64,000 bases of DNA from Yponomeuta sedellus (taxonomy: Eukaryota > Arthropoda > Insecta > Lepidoptera > Yponomeutidae). Numbering within the stretch: position 1 is the first letter of the stretch; each line of letters begins with the position of its first letter. This document shows, one piece after another, positions 1 to 10,820 of the stretch. The notes beneath the pieces are model-generated. The model ran no database searches and was not told the DNA's origin. It saw only the letters and a list, made by a program, of their open reading frames with translations. Made by a program: the position numbers and the translations under genes. The stretch spans positions 2,838,497 through 2,902,496 of the forward strand of contig OW203721.1 in the NCBI GenBank assembly GCA_934045075.1, in the 5' to 3' direction.

Positions 1-483
1 GCATGAATGAACAGGCTGCACTGAGCTGACGAGCGGCCGAGTGCGCCATTGTACGATAGAGTGAGACAGCATGCGATAGCAAGTGATCGGCGGTGAAAGG
101 ATGCGTTAGCATGCTATCGCGCGCTTCAGCGTTCCGGAGTCTCCCTGCCGACCACTGCATTTTTTCCGTGATGCCGATCGCCTCGAGGATTCCGCCGCGT
201 GCTATCGCATTATGCTTTCTGTCTCGGTCTAGCAATTGGCAGTTCTAAGCGACAGAAAGAGAAAGGGCGACGGAAAAAGGCGATTCCGTGCTGCCAGATG
301 AGGTCCAACCCTTAAGGGTGATAATCGCATCGCGATTCCCTGGCCCGGATATCGCCCACTGTATAATAGACACTTAATACTATTGTGAAGCGATAACTTA
401 TTATCTTTGCTAAATCTGCAACGCCAGCGATAAGGACGTTAAGTATGTGTAATTTGGTAAATAGATCTTAACATAATAGATCT
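1..483. other. No recognisable gene
   Basis: I see no coding exon, RNA gene or named repeat here. The stretch has scattered short GC-rich palindromic words built on GCATGC and GCTATCGC, and becomes AT-rich after position 380. Confidence 0.5.
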
Positions 484-484
484 T

Positions 485-1015
485 TTAAGCTACGCATGTA
501 AAGCGGTGTTTGCGGAGCGGTAGAACGCTACATTCGGCAGGTCATGGGTTCGAATCCCGGCAACTTAGATAGCAACGTCATCGGTACGTTATCTAAATTG
601 CATCCGTCTGTCAAAATATTGTAGGACCAATACAACTCGCTAAACGTAAAGGAAAACATCGTGAGGACACTTGAGTTATGTTTATAGTGTGGCCATTAGG
701 CTGTGCACTCCCTGAGTTATTGATTTGCACGAATATATTGATTGATTGAGGTATGCGCGCGGCGAGACGGGGGGAGAATCGGCTGGTGCGCTCTGTCAGT
801 GCGCCGTCAAATGTGAACTCATGCACTTTTTTCTTCGCCTCCCACCTCGCCGCGCATACCTCAGGGGGTGCACAGCACTAATGGCCACACTATGATTACC
901 ACGCGTGCCGATATCGCGGTGGGCACGCGTGGTAATTATGCCCACGTTCTCTGACTGAGAGAAGGCCTGTGCCGTGCTGTGTGACGTACACCAATGCGGG
1001 ACCAACGCTGTGGAG
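485..1015 (+). mobile_element. tRNA-derived SINE, interrupted
   Basis: The head at 485-575 has a degenerate internal promoter: a box A-like GCGGTAGAACGCT and a box B GGGTTCGAATCCC. The body motif GAAAACATCGTGAGGA (about 653-668) recurs in other SINEs of the window. The 3' part, GCGGTGGGCACGCGTGGTAAT followed by a GAGAGAAGGCC tail, recurs near 62937-63020. The element is split by the TIR element at 684-893. Confidence 0.6.
684..893. mobile_element. 210-bp MITE nested in a SINE
   Basis: Both ends read ATAGTGTGGCCATTAG in inverted orientation. The inverted match continues through CTGTGCAC and CCCTGAG, then resumes as GAGGTATGCGCG. The left arm carries about 30 bp of AT-rich sequence that the right arm lacks. 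There is no transposase. The target-site duplication is not clear. Confidence 0.65.
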
Positions 1016-1052
1016 GTTCACTCATACGTCATTTACTGCAGTAGTATATAAT

Positions 1053-1740
1053 GAAGATAACAAGATCCGCAAGTTTATAAATTACCTAGGAAATTTATAA
1101 ACTTTCGCAGGATTGTAAACAAGAGATAAATTGTATTATTTTACGCCCTCATTTTCGCAAATTTATTAATTTGCGAAGTCTCGTGGTTAATTTATAAACT
1201 AACGGATATCCATTCGTAAGACGCTAAACAGTTCGACCAATCACAGAAGAGCTTTTTATTTTACGCTTTAATAAAATGCGGCAAATAACACACTGCTCTC
1301 TGATTGGTTGATGTCGACAGTGGCAATGCTTGTGTCCATCGACTTAGGTACGATCAAACTTGCCAAACAAGTATAAATTGTACTATTTTTATTTTTAATG
1401 CACTAACCCGTGCTAAGGACAATTTTAAAAAACCTATTTAGAGGCTAAAAATTCCACCCATGCCGGGATTCGAACCCGCGACCTCTGGCTATCCGTGCCA
1501 GCGCTCTATCCAACTGAGCTAATGGGCGACTCACCGGCATCATTGAAATTTCGAACCTCTTTACACTATTCTCTGTATTACGTACAGGCATAATACTATT
1601 ATTTTACGCTTGAATTCGGTAAGTTTATAAATTTGCGAAAATGTGGGGGTAAGATAATACAATATATCTTTCGTTTACAATCCTACGAAAGTTTATAACT
1701 TTCCTAGGAAATTTATAAACTGGCGGATCTTGTTATTTTC
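1053..1740. mobile_element. Long-TIR MITE with a nested insertion
   Basis: About 120 bp at the left end (from ATAACAAGATCCGC) match the reverse complement of the right end with scattered differences, including the palindromic core CCTAGG. A second, inner inverted pair (CGACCAATCACAGAAGAGC near 1234 and GCTCTCTGATTGGTTG near 1295) lies inside. The tRNA-like element at 1379-1606 is inserted in the right half. No coding capacity is seen. Confidence 0.65.
1379..1606 (-). mobile_element. tRNA-like fold-back element, copy 1
   Basis: This is a reverse-orientation copy of the family whose largest member is at 22145-23788. It begins with the shared terminus TACTATTTTTATTTTTAATG, continues through AACCTATTTAGAGG, and carries the tRNA-like segment at about 1455-1528 on the minus strand. 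In that segment box A GCTCAGTTGGATAGAGC and box B GGTTCGAATCC are intact. The copy stops inside the unit, at a GTACAGGCA motif. I find no convincing target duplication, so it may be truncated. Confidence 0.7.
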
Positions 1741-1761
1741 CGGTGGCATATACATGGAGAG

Positions 1762-1937
1762 CGGTGGTAGCTCAGTGGGTAGATCCATGGACTAGCAAGC
1801 GAGAGCCCCAGGTTTGATCCCGAGTGCGGGCATGTACCAATGACTTTGTTTACTTTCAAAGTTACGTACATTTGCGAATTTGTAGTCGCAATACCACACG
1901 CTAACTGTGAAGGAAAACATCGTGAGGAAACCCGCGG
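1762..1937 (+). mobile_element. tRNA-derived SINE
   Basis: A tRNA-like head has box A GTAGCTCAGTGGGTAGA and box B AGGTTTGATCCC. It is followed by the body motifs GTACATTTGCGAATTTG, CAATACCACACGCTAAC and GAAAACATCGTGAGGAAACC. The copy at 18300-18465 shares the head and most of the body. Confidence 0.7.
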
Positions 1938-2160
1938 CTTGGTTGGCTCCGCACGTATTGACTAGTCTTTCCTGTGGGCTAGGCCGACTAAGCTGTCAGG
2001 ATGGTATAGGTGCTGGGCAAGCCTACACCATCTATAAAACCATGTCCCAGGCGCTACAGCGTCTAAGTGGTCCCTTCACCCATCTAGTGTGAGTGAAAAT
2101 ACCACTGGAGGATACATAAATCATCTCATTAAGTAGATGCAAAAAGGCCAATTTATATAA
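1938..2160 (+). repeat. Dispersed repeat, possible LINE/SINE 3' part
   Basis: The sequence from CCGCACGTATTGACTAGTC to GATGCAAAAAGGCCAAT recurs at about 27568-27750. It also occurs, reversed and split by a MITE, at about 54835-55430. It follows directly on a tRNA-SINE body, so it may be the 3' part of that element. Confidence 0.6.
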
Positions 2161-2186
2161 TATATTCATGGACGTATGGATGGATA

Positions 2187-2415
2187 TTTTCCGAGTGCTT
2201 CCGTGCTTCGCAAGGCACGCTAAGCTGTTGGTGCTGGCTGTCATGCAATGACAGTCGTTAGGTCATGTCAGAGGCGTGATGGGCGGCTTGATAACTTGTG
2301 ACAGTAAGGCCCGCCACTGTCCTACAATCTCTGTATCTGGAGTATGGCCTAACCTTCCTGCGATGCAGGACGAGGCCCGTGCCCCAGCAGTGGGGACATA
2401 TTATGTGCCCTTATT
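2187..2415 (+). mobile_element. 5S-like SINE family, body without the 5S head
   Basis: It contains the family body: TTCCGTGCTTCGCAAGGCACG, GGCGGCTTGATAACTT, GACAGTAAGGCCCGCCACTG and the end CCAGCAGTGGGGACATA. The 5S-like head of the full copies (54192-54520 and 10821-11183) is missing, as in a 5'-truncated retroposed copy. Confidence 0.7.
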
Positions 2416-2805
2416 GGCTTATTATGGGCTGATATTATGTGTCGTTTATTATTCTTATGCCGTGATGTTTATGCCGTCAATTCTAAAATAATAGATACAT
2501 CGACAGAAAGATAACACTGTATTGTACATAAGAAAGGAACAATAACAATCTTTTAAGTCGCATTTGGAGTAGGTGCTGTTGTTCTAATAGGTATCAGACG
2601 CCAAAGTAGATACGAAAAGATATTTTTTCAAGTGAATCATTAGTATTAGAACATGATGTACCTTCGACGTCAGGTCAACGTTAGTATTTTAGTTGCAAAT
2701 TCGCTCATAACGAACGTAACCGACTACAGGGCACGAGTGTAAGGGTTAACCAGCTGTCAACTGTGCATTATCATGAATATCTATTTTCCTGTAATATTTT
2801 ATGAG

Positions 2806-3022
2806 CGTGCTTCGCAAGGCATCTCAAGTCGTCGGTGCTGGCTGTCATGTAATGGCCGTCGTTGAATCATGTCGGACGTCTTATGGGCAGCTTGATAACT
2901 TCTGACAGTAAGGCGCGCCGCTGTCTTACAATCCTCCACCAACCCGCACTTGGCCCCCGTAGTGGAGTATGACCTAACCTTCCTGCGATGCAAGAACCGT
3001 GGAGGCAGAGACAAAGGGTTGA
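2806..3022 (+). mobile_element. 5S-like SINE family, 5'-truncated copy
   Basis: It carries the same body motifs as the copy at 2187-2415, from GCTTCGCAAGGCA to the CTGCGATGCA block. The last part is diverged (AGGCAGAGACAAAGGGTTGAT). Confidence 0.65.
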
Positions 3023-3582
3023 TACCCATGTTATGAACATAACATAAACTAACATTTGAAGGGGTAGGCAGAGACTAGACTGCCACTTGTCACGATACTG
3101 TCAGATCGCTTCACCTTTATTAAATTTCCTCAATTGTGGCACCACGACGTTTTCGTTACTATACAGGGCGTCGGAAAGTTATGGGACATGAAGGGATAGG
3201 GTATTTTGCTGAATGAAGACATTATGTTATTTTTAAAAGTTAGTACTTAATTTAGCATTCTAAGATTTTCTAAAAATTACTTGCCTCGTCTGGGAATCGA
3301 ACCGACTTAAATGTAAAAAAACACCCCTACTTTTATGATGCCAATCGAAAAAATGGTCACAAAATAATAACTCTTCTTAATATAGTATTTTAAAAGAAAG
3401 GATCGTACACTCTGTGTCCAGACCAACACAACATTCCTTTCTCAATTCGTCGCAAGTCTTATTGTTAAAGTAATAAATTTATTTCCCGAAAAATATCGTT
3501 ACACTATATTAGCAGCTTTGTCTCTAATATTTTCCTTATTTGGTCAGCGTATGACCGCTCTTACCAACTTTCCCACCCACAT

Positions 3583-3960
3583 TCGAACCTATTCGATTAT
3601 ATTTCTCTGGTCGATATTTCTTTGTTCGCTAAAAGAAATATTGACTAAAGAAATCCGTGTCCAGACCAAAACAACGTTCCTTTCTCAATTCGCATCAGTT
3701 CGAAACGTTCAACTAACATCTCCCACGTGAACTGCAAAGTAAGAAATATTTTCTCTAAATTTCAAATCTCATCGAACCTATTCGATTATATTTCTCTGGT
3801 CGATATTTCTTTGTTCGCTAAAAGAAATATTGACCAAAGAAATCCGTGTCCAGACCAAAACAACGTTCCTTTCTCAATTCGCATCAGTTCGAAACGTTCA
3901 ACTAACATCTCCCACGTGAACTGCAAAGTAAGAAATATTTTCTCTAAATTTCAAATCTCA
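3583..3960 (+). repeat. Tandem duplication, 189 bp x 2
   Basis: Two adjacent copies, 3583-3771 and 3772-3960, start with TCGAACCTATTCGATTAT and are almost identical. A partial third copy (GTGTCCAGACCAACACAAC) lies upstream near 3415-3460. A short open frame (3727-3993) spans the repeat but has no other sign of coding. Confidence 0.8.
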
Positions 3961-4016
3961 TGGCTCACGCGTTTAGTACTGCTCTGTTGGTAGGTCGGTC
4001 AGTAACTACTGTTTTA

Positions 4017-4350
4017 TAATTATACTATTTTTATTTTCAATGCACTAACCCGTGCTAAGGACAATTTTAAAAACCTATTTAGCACGGGTTAGTGCATTAA
4101 AAATAAACATAGTATAATCATGTGGGTACAGTGATATCATTCCGATGTATAACCTAACTGCAATAGGTAGTCGGGGCTGTAAGTGATGCAATTTACTTAA
4201 GCCGGATGTCGCTGCCTGTACGTAATACAGAGAATAGTGTAGAGGTTCGAAATTTCACTGATGCCGGTGAGTCGCCCATTAGCTCAGTTGGAAAGAGCGC
4301 TGGCACGGATAGCCAGAGGTCGCGGGTTCGAATCCCGGCATGCCTATACT
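4017..4350 (+). mobile_element. tRNA-like fold-back element, copy 2
   Basis: The copy starts with TTATACTATTTTTATTTTCA and reads to AAAAACCTATTTAG. It then switches to the inverted start (GCACGGGTTAGTGCATTAAA) and runs forward through the unit to a tRNA-like segment at about 4273-4342. Box A is GCTCAGTTGGAAAGAGC and box B is GGTTCGAATCC. It breaks off just after CCCGGCATG. Confidence 0.7.
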
Positions 4351-4377
4351 CTGCAGCCGCACAGAGACTGCCTATGG

Positions 4378-4483
4378 TACAGACAGTACAGTCGACAATA
4401 ACGCAACCTTTACATTATGGTTACAAAGTCTACAGACAGTACAGTAGACAGTAACGCAACCTTTACATTATGGTTACAAAGTC
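4378..4483 (+). repeat. Tandem duplication, 53 bp x 2
   Basis: Units 4378-4430 and 4431-4483 both begin TACAGACAGTACAGT and end GGTTACAAAGTC. They differ at two positions (CGACAA versus AGACAG). Confidence 0.8.
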
Positions 4484-4674
4484 ATCCGTAAGTACTACAC
4501 GTCTCACTTTTCCTCCAGCAACTCTCCATCGTAGGTTGCCTTATTGCTCCAAGCAATAAGGCCGCCAATTGTACTGTATCGCTGTAATTATTTTAAGTTT
4601 GTTTTCTTAAATATAAAGATATTTATTTGTCAAACACGAGTTTTCATGAAGATGGTACATCTATACATATAAGT

Positions 4675-4870
4675 CCTGACCAAAGTCCTGACTGACTGAC
4701 TCACTCATCAACGCCCAGCCCAAGCCGTTGGACCTAGGAAGCTGAAATTTTGCACGGGGGGTCTATGTATAATGTAGGCAAGGAATAAGACCGGATTTTT
4801 TAAATTCAACCCCTAAGAGGGCAAAAAGGGTTGCCAAAATTTGTATGGGAGGTATAAAAAATGTTGTCTA
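4675..4870 (+). repeat. Interspersed repeat fragment
   Basis: The string ACTGACTGACTCACTCATCA, then ATTTTGCACGGGG and ATTCAACCCCTAAG, is a word set I associate with an abundant insect non-autonomous element. Its class cannot be decided from this copy. Confidence 0.45.
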
Positions 4871-5149
4871 ATTTTCTAAAACAGGCAGCTCTACTACGCC
4901 GAATACGACCGAATCTTCAAAACGATGTTCGGATGTTCCAGCCACGATAGACACACGCTTAAGGAGCTATAATTCTAGCGATATCGTGCAGTTATCATCC
5001 AATGTAAAACCCGGGAGAATTCTGCATTGCAATTTACTTTTGACTCGCTTGATGCGTTCGCACGTGCCGACTTCAAGCGTAAACTTTCTAGACTCTGCAA
5101 TTGAAATTCCTCTATTCACATAGAACGACACGTGTGTAGTCATTGTCAT

Positions 5150-5700
5150 TCATATATTGAAATATACATTTGATGAAATTCTGCTGCTGAAATCTTCACC
5201 GACGAGGAAATAGCCGACAATGCAAATGTGAAAAATGAGAAAGTGATATAGACACATTATTGCGTCTAGGAATATTTTATTATAGACTATCTATTTTATT
5301 ATAGAGTATTTGTGTCGAGAAGTGGCTTTTCAGTGCATAAGATTTGTTTCGAAAAAAATTGCAAATTCGTTTTTCTTAACACACCCCCAAGAGAGGTTGT
5401 GTTTTACAATAACTTTTGACTACGATTTTGTTCTCAGATTTATGTTTGGAAATGTCTGAAATTACATGTATTTTAGTTCTCACTTTAAGCGCTGTCGCTA
5501 TCGATGTCGCCTAGAAAATTTTGTCTCGATGCAATATTTCCAGGAATTCCGAATTTTACACCTGATGCTAAAACGTTCTAGGTCAAAGTCCTAGTTGGAC
5601 CACAGGCGAGTAGATTCTAGACTGTAGGTTCTAAAACTAGTTATCACAGTTGTTAAAATTTTTGATGTATACGTTTGAAAAAAAAAACAAATTAATTAAT
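5150..5700. other. No recognisable gene
   Basis: AT-rich unique sequence without coding signals. Part of 5560-5660 (GTCCTAGTTGG, GTAGATTCTAGA, TAGTTATCACAGTTGTTA) resembles repeat sequence at 45460-45500, so it may be a MITE fragment. Confidence 0.4.
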
Positions 5701-5719
5701 TTATTTATTTATATTTTAT

Positions 5720-5722
5720 ACA

Positions 5723-5799
<77 letters not shown>

Positions 5800-5885
5800 T
5801 ACATATATAAGTATATATATATATAAATATATTTATATATATATATATATATTCATATATATATAAATATATTTATATATTCATT
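5720..5885. repeat. AT microsatellite
   Basis: An uninterrupted (TA)n run at about 5728-5792 grades into imperfect TATA/AAATATATT repeats and ends in (ATTC)n. Confidence 0.9.
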
Positions 5886-6378
5886 CATTCATTTATTTAT
5901 TTAGTTTTAGGAAAGCCTTTAAAAATATGAAACAGAAAGTCACTAACAGGCTTCCACTGACAGCCACAAAATATTAAAACTAACGATTAACTAAGATTAA
6001 GTCACCGAAAAAAAAACGAGTTTCGATCAAAACGAGAAAAAAATAATTAAGATGCAAGCATTTCAGAAGAAAACATATATAGCTAAGATTTATACACAAA
6101 TAACGAGAAGAGAGCCTACTCACTCACCCCTAGAAAAAGATTGCAGTTAGCCGTCGCCGTTAACTGCTGCAATAGGTACTGTCGCTATCAATATCAATTA
6201 TGAAACTAGTTACGATTTTGGATGTTATCTATGTATTTATTGTCGAGTTAGCACATATAACACAAGTCATTTAGTTATACTTAGTATAGGGCTAACGAGA
6301 TGTGTGTAACATGTATATGAATATGTATTTATTTATTTATTTATTTTTACCCCATAGGGGACTCTACTATAACGTAGT

Positions 6379-6530
6379 GTAGGACGCTCTCCGACCAGGT
6401 GGGATGACGATCTGCGAAAAACTGCAGGCAGATGCTGGATGTGGCAAGCTGAAGACAGGGCGCTATGGCGCTCTTTAGGGGAGGGCTATGTCCAGCAGTT
6501 GACTACATAATATAGCCTGAAGAAGAAGAC
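6379..6530 (+). pseudogene. LINE ORF2 C-terminal fragment, 5' truncated
   Basis: Positions 6379-6510 read through 43 sense codons to a TAA. The peptide has the pattern PTRWDDDLRKTAG, CWMWQAEDRALWRSLGE and YVQQ. From family knowledge this is the C-terminal end of an RTE-type non-LTR retrotransposon ORF. The 3' tail GGGGAGGGCTATGTCCAGCA, AATATAGCCTGAAGAAGAAG follows at once. The same tail ends the SINEs at 12175-12446, 53659-53896, 55695-55952 and 59713-59959. Confidence 0.7.
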
Positions 6531-8173
6531 TCCATAGGGGGCCAATGCTGGCTGAAGGCTGACTACATACTAGGTTGTCATTTTCGTTCGATAATCGTGA
6601 ATATCCCACGCGAGATAAGAGTTACGGCGGCGTTGTAGCTCCTATCGCTAAGCATACTGGGTACCCAATAGCAATCAGGTTTATCGCCGAATATACTAGG
6701 TACCTCATAGCAATCAGGTCTATCATAATGACCTACATAGGGTCCCGTATCGCAGGTGGCGATCGCGGGCGAAACAAAAACGATCCAATCTTGACATTCT
6801 ATTTGACGGAAGATAGGAGTAGTGATGGGAAAAAATTAGGCGGAAAACTTTCGGGGAATAATCCCAAAATGGAAATTTTCCCAGGAAGAAAACACTCTAA
6901 AAGTTTTTTTATGCTAGCATTTTGGAAATATTTGCGGAAGGATACCGCTTTTCTTCGCAAAATTGGTCTTTGTTCCCGGGAAAAATCCCAGCATTACATA
7001 GGAGCTGTAGTATTACAGTAGACTTAATATCACACAGACTAAATGAATTTGACTGTGTGAAAAGGGTTTGACCTAAGTAAAAAATATAAAGGTATTAACT
7101 GCCGATTGAACACTATCAATCAATCAATCGATAGTGATCAGGTTATCGATTGATCGATCAATCTCGGGCGAGATGAAATGATAAATGTAAGTATTGGTTC
7201 TCTAACAAAACAATCTAGTATCGCGGTAGTGTGGAGGACAGGATAGAATTTTAACTTTAAATAACGAATTTGGTAACGTAAGAACATTATCAATATAGAA
7301 TAAAATAGAATAGTTGGTGCCAGCTGTTTTGTAAGGCAGTCGTTAAGCCATGTCAGAGGCCTTATGGGTTGCTTTCTCAGATCATAGAAAGAAGGAGATA
7401 TGCCCTAACCGCGAAATAAGTCCGGTACCGCTGTCGCCACTTTTGAAGATGTGTGCGTCTTTATTACATGCACAATATTGTCTGTCCAGTCAACTACTAG
7501 CGTTCTAATCTTCTAATTGGTTCGCACACTATGAAAAAGAATTGTACGAATACACTCGTACACGTAAACAACAGCGTCGGTGAACTCCTTAGGGATGGAA
7601 CACTTGTATCAAATAATACATTTATCGATAAAATTATGCGATGAGAGGTTATTCATTTATGAACAATACACTTCGTGTAAGGGTGATACAAAAAACAGAA
7701 CATGTTAAATTTACAAAAACAATATTATTAAAGTAATCCTATTATTGTCCCGTGAAATGTAAATATTTATTAAGTACGTGTCTTTTTGACAGTATTTGTG
7801 GCTTCAGTATATGATAAAGACGCAAACTTGGCTTTCTATTTGTACAATCTCGTACAATACAAAATATCCCTTAACCAGGAGGTCGCAAAAAGGAACCCCA
7901 GGTTTTTTAATAGTTTTCCACAGTTTATGTACAAACAAAATTAAAACAAACCTACCACGATTCACAATACATTCAGCGCCATCTAGTGGTAAACTTACGA
8001 ACTAAATAATGTACTGTAAAATATTTACAAAGTTAATATTGGCGTTGAACACTATTGATGTCAAATTTGATTATTTTGATAATGATGATGATCCTTGTAC
8101 TGTCTACTAAAACGGTAAGTTAAAAATGTTTATATGTTAAATTTGTTGGACAGAACACCACTGAAGCATATTT

Positions 8174-8345
8174 GGTAGTGACGCTGCCTGAAAAGCTAGG
8201 TCTTCTGGGTTTGAATCCTGGTAATGGAAAGAACTTACTAATATTTGTGTGAAGAGCACGTCCACGGTAAGGGACGCATTTGTGCCTGGGTCTTGGATAT
8301 TTTATTTAGTATATGAATGCCCACTGTAACGTGAAATGCTCTTAC
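8174..8345 (+). mobile_element. SINE fragment, tRNA-related
   Basis: Motifs TGCCTGAAAAGCTAGGTC, a box B-like GGGTTTGAATCC, TTTGTGTGAAGAGCACG and GTGCCTGGGTCTTGGAT match the order seen in a common lepidopteran SINE. It lies inside the 2.34-kb transposon. Confidence 0.55.
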
Positions 8346-8365
8346 ATTGCCGTTTACAAATTGGC

Positions 8366-8789
8366 TTATATTGGTGACTCTGTTAGGACTCTGTAAACTA
8401 ACACCAGCATTTGTTGGGGGGAAGAATGAAGTGTTGACTTTTTTAAGAATACAATAGTAATTACTTTCTCATTCTCTGAAAATAATTCACCCAGCTATAT
8501 AAAAAATAGAACAAACACATGTATAAACTCGAAAAACAACAATTTTTCTGGAGAAATTGCCACTTGCCTGAGTAACAGCAATATATTGGAAATCAGTAGC
8601 CATGCTTGGATTCTCAGGATTCACAGAATATGTTGATGGCTGTGATTGAAATGTATCATGGGCCTGTAATTAAAGTAACTTCCTAATTATTTATCAAATT
8701 TTGGATATCCCTAACACTGCTCCGTTTGATTTGCCAGAAACTTACGTTGCAACAGACTATGGGAAAAGTCTTCGTGACTTTTTTGTCTC
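8366..8789 (-). other. Candidate three-exon reading frame in the transposon
   Basis: On the minus strand three open segments can be joined in frame. They are 8746-8789 (after TTTTCAG, donor GTAAGT), 8568-8663 (after ATTACAG, 32 codons, phase 0, donor CAG then GCAAGT) and 8366-8494 (after TATATAG, 42 codons and a TAA). The introns would be 82 and 73 bp, a normal insect size. The middle exon encodes a peptide with PSTYSVNPENPSMATDF. I do not recognise the protein. It could be a remnant of transposase, a captured gene piece, or chance. No start exon was fixed. Confidence 0.3.
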
Positions 8790-9741
8790 CTGAAAATTAC
8801 TTTCTTTAAAGTGTTCCTAACAAACCGTACTGGATTTTGAACCAACTATCTGATCTTCATGGATATTTTTTTTATGTTGGGATCGGGAGGATAGCTAAAA
8901 AATAAGCAAAAAGTCTGGTATTGGTCTGGACATGCGTTCCAAGGTTTCTGCACATCACACATTTTGTTGTAAAGTAGTTTTTTCGCAAAATCCACAGCAC
9001 TTTACCTTGTCATAGATTTTCCTGTAATCTAAAGGAAGAAACTTATTTTTATATTTAAAAAAAAATTGATCCTAGTAAATTTAAGGATAAAAAGGGGGAG
9101 GGTATAGTTATTTTGTTATGTTTTGACATTATATAAATCTATTATGTGTAATATACCTATGTGTGACAAAGAAACCGCTTAGTTCAGTGACCGTCAATAA
9201 ATTTAATTTGAACATTTCATGAAAACATCCTCCATAGTCTATCTGAAGATATTTTTGAATTTCAGATTAGTCATGCAAATAGCTATAAAAGGAAATTTAT
9301 GGTCCGTCAACCGTCCGTAATAACATCGATAAATTATTGATAATATTGCATGCACACCGCCACTGCCCTACGGTGTGCACTCGAAGCTACGTAAGGTGTT
9401 TGCACTGACAGGTTGAAGCTTCTTAGGGTGAAATGTTTAAAAATACATTAAAAATAGAAATAATACTTTAAAATAGCACTTATAAGTGGTATGTTATTCC
9501 ACATGTCCTATAGTTTTGTTTAGTACTCCGATTTTTACAAATAAACACGCTACAAACCAGCATTTCGAAATAAATATGGAGCTCCTGCGTCAACAACGGT
9601 TGCCAGGCCAATGAGTCTGCGCTAAGAGCGGTGCGCGCCGCTATGATCAATTTGATCATACCGAGGCGAGACGGACCACGCCCCCATGCCATATCCCCTT
9701 CTTTCTATGATCTGAGGTTACTTTATAACTTCTGACAGTAA

Positions 9742-10101
9742 GGCTGGGCGCATGCTGAGACGCAGGCGATGCAGCACAGCGCAGCACAGTTCAGTGCAGG
9801 GCAGGGCAGTTGAGACAGACATATGCCCCCACCGCATGCTGCGACGCACCTATTCGCTCCATTTCTTGGCAATTCTCACCCATAATAACTCTTCCAATGT
9901 CTTTTTTGAATAGTCTGGATGAATTGTATCATACAAACAAGGTTCACAGCGAACTAATTCAATTAAATGTTCTGCCATTGAAACAACATTGTTAACTGCG
10001 CCGCAGTGTACGTAGCTCAATGACGTTCCATGCTTTACAAAATCTGCGCTGCCATGCGCTGCGCTGTGCTGCGTCGCATGCGTCTCAGCATGCGTACAGC
10101 C
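9742..10101. mobile_element. 360-bp MITE, TAA target duplication
   Basis: The ends match as inverted repeats (GCATGCTGAGACGCA, GCAGCACAGCGCAGC) over about 45 bp. TAA stands on both sides (9739-9741 and 10102-10104), which suits a PIF/Harbinger-type element. It is inserted in the SINE copy described at 7318-10226. Confidence 0.75.
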
Positions 10102-10519
10102 TAAGGCCCGCCACTGTCTTACAATCCTGCACCAACCCGGACTTGGCCCTCGTGGTGGAGTATGGCCTAAGCTTCCTGCGATGCAGGAAGAGACCCGTGC
10201 TTCAGCAGTGGGGACATATAAAGGTTGATATCGAACTTAAATAATATACCTACAATGCGATAAAAATTACACACAAAGGCGGAGTTCTTTCAATAGAAAT
10301 TTCAGTGTTTGTTTTCAAACTCGTCCGTAAATATTTTTTGTGTATATTTAGTAGATCTGAGAATAGGCTAATTAATACTGCAAAACAACGCTTGCTAGTA
10401 GTAATTAGGGAAAGCAATAACAAAGTCAGCAAAACATTCACATAACAAGATATAATTTCGTCAATACCCACGACTTTTACTGCCTAGTTAGTTAGTTAGA
10501 CTTCAGATTTTCGCACTTA

Positions 10520-10745
10520 GCCTCAATTGGGCCATTGTACGTAGCAAGCGCTGAGGTACGTTAACACTTCAGGCACTAGGGTTTCCTTACGATGTTTTGC
10601 TTCACCGTCAGCGAGTGGTATTGCCACTATAATTTCACAAATGTACATAACTTAGAAAACAAAGTCATTGATATATACCGGGGTTTGAACCCACGACCTC
10701 CCGATTGAGAAGTCGGCGTTCTACACGCGCCGCTACCACCGCTAT
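10520..10745 (-). mobile_element. tRNA-derived SINE, reverse
   Basis: Reading the minus strand: GCGGTAGCGGCGCGTGTAGA and the box B-like GGTCGTGGGTTCAAACCCC. Then follow ATCAATGACTTTGTTTTC, TACATTTGTGAAATTATAG and CAATACCACTCGCTGACGG. It has the same order of motifs as the SINE at 1762-1937. Confidence 0.7.
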
Positions 10746-10820
10746 CTTTTACTGCCTATTTTAAAGCTGTTTATTAATTAATGGCAACGGAAATTATTTT
10801 TATGTGGATATATTTTTATT

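Larger units (their letters stand above)
7376..9716. mobile_element. 2.34-kb TIR DNA transposon, decayed
   Basis: The ends are inverted repeats of about 27 bp: CTCAGATCATAGAAAGAAGG plus AGATATG on the left, and the same with GGATATG on the right. The flanks GTTGCTTT (7368-7375) and GTTACTTT (9717-9724) fit an 8-bp target duplication with one change, as in hAT- or P-like elements. No long transposase frame remains. A possible spliced minus-strand frame lies at 8366-8789, and a SINE piece at 8174-8345. Confidence 0.7.
7318..10226 (+). mobile_element. 5S-like SINE family copy split by two insertions
   Basis: SINE segments lie at 7318-7375 (GGTGCCAGCTG to TTATGGGTTGCTTT), 9717-9741 (TTTATAACTTCTGACAGTAA) and 10102-10226 (GGCCCGCCACTG to the GTGGGGACATA end). 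Joined in that order they make one continuous copy of the family body. The gaps are filled by the TIR elements 7376-9716 and 9742-10101. Confidence 0.75.

Noticed and set aside
6575..7021. 148-codon open frame on the plus strand
   Set aside because: It starts with TTG, has no known motif, and the sequence looks like AT-rich non-coding DNA next to a LINE end.
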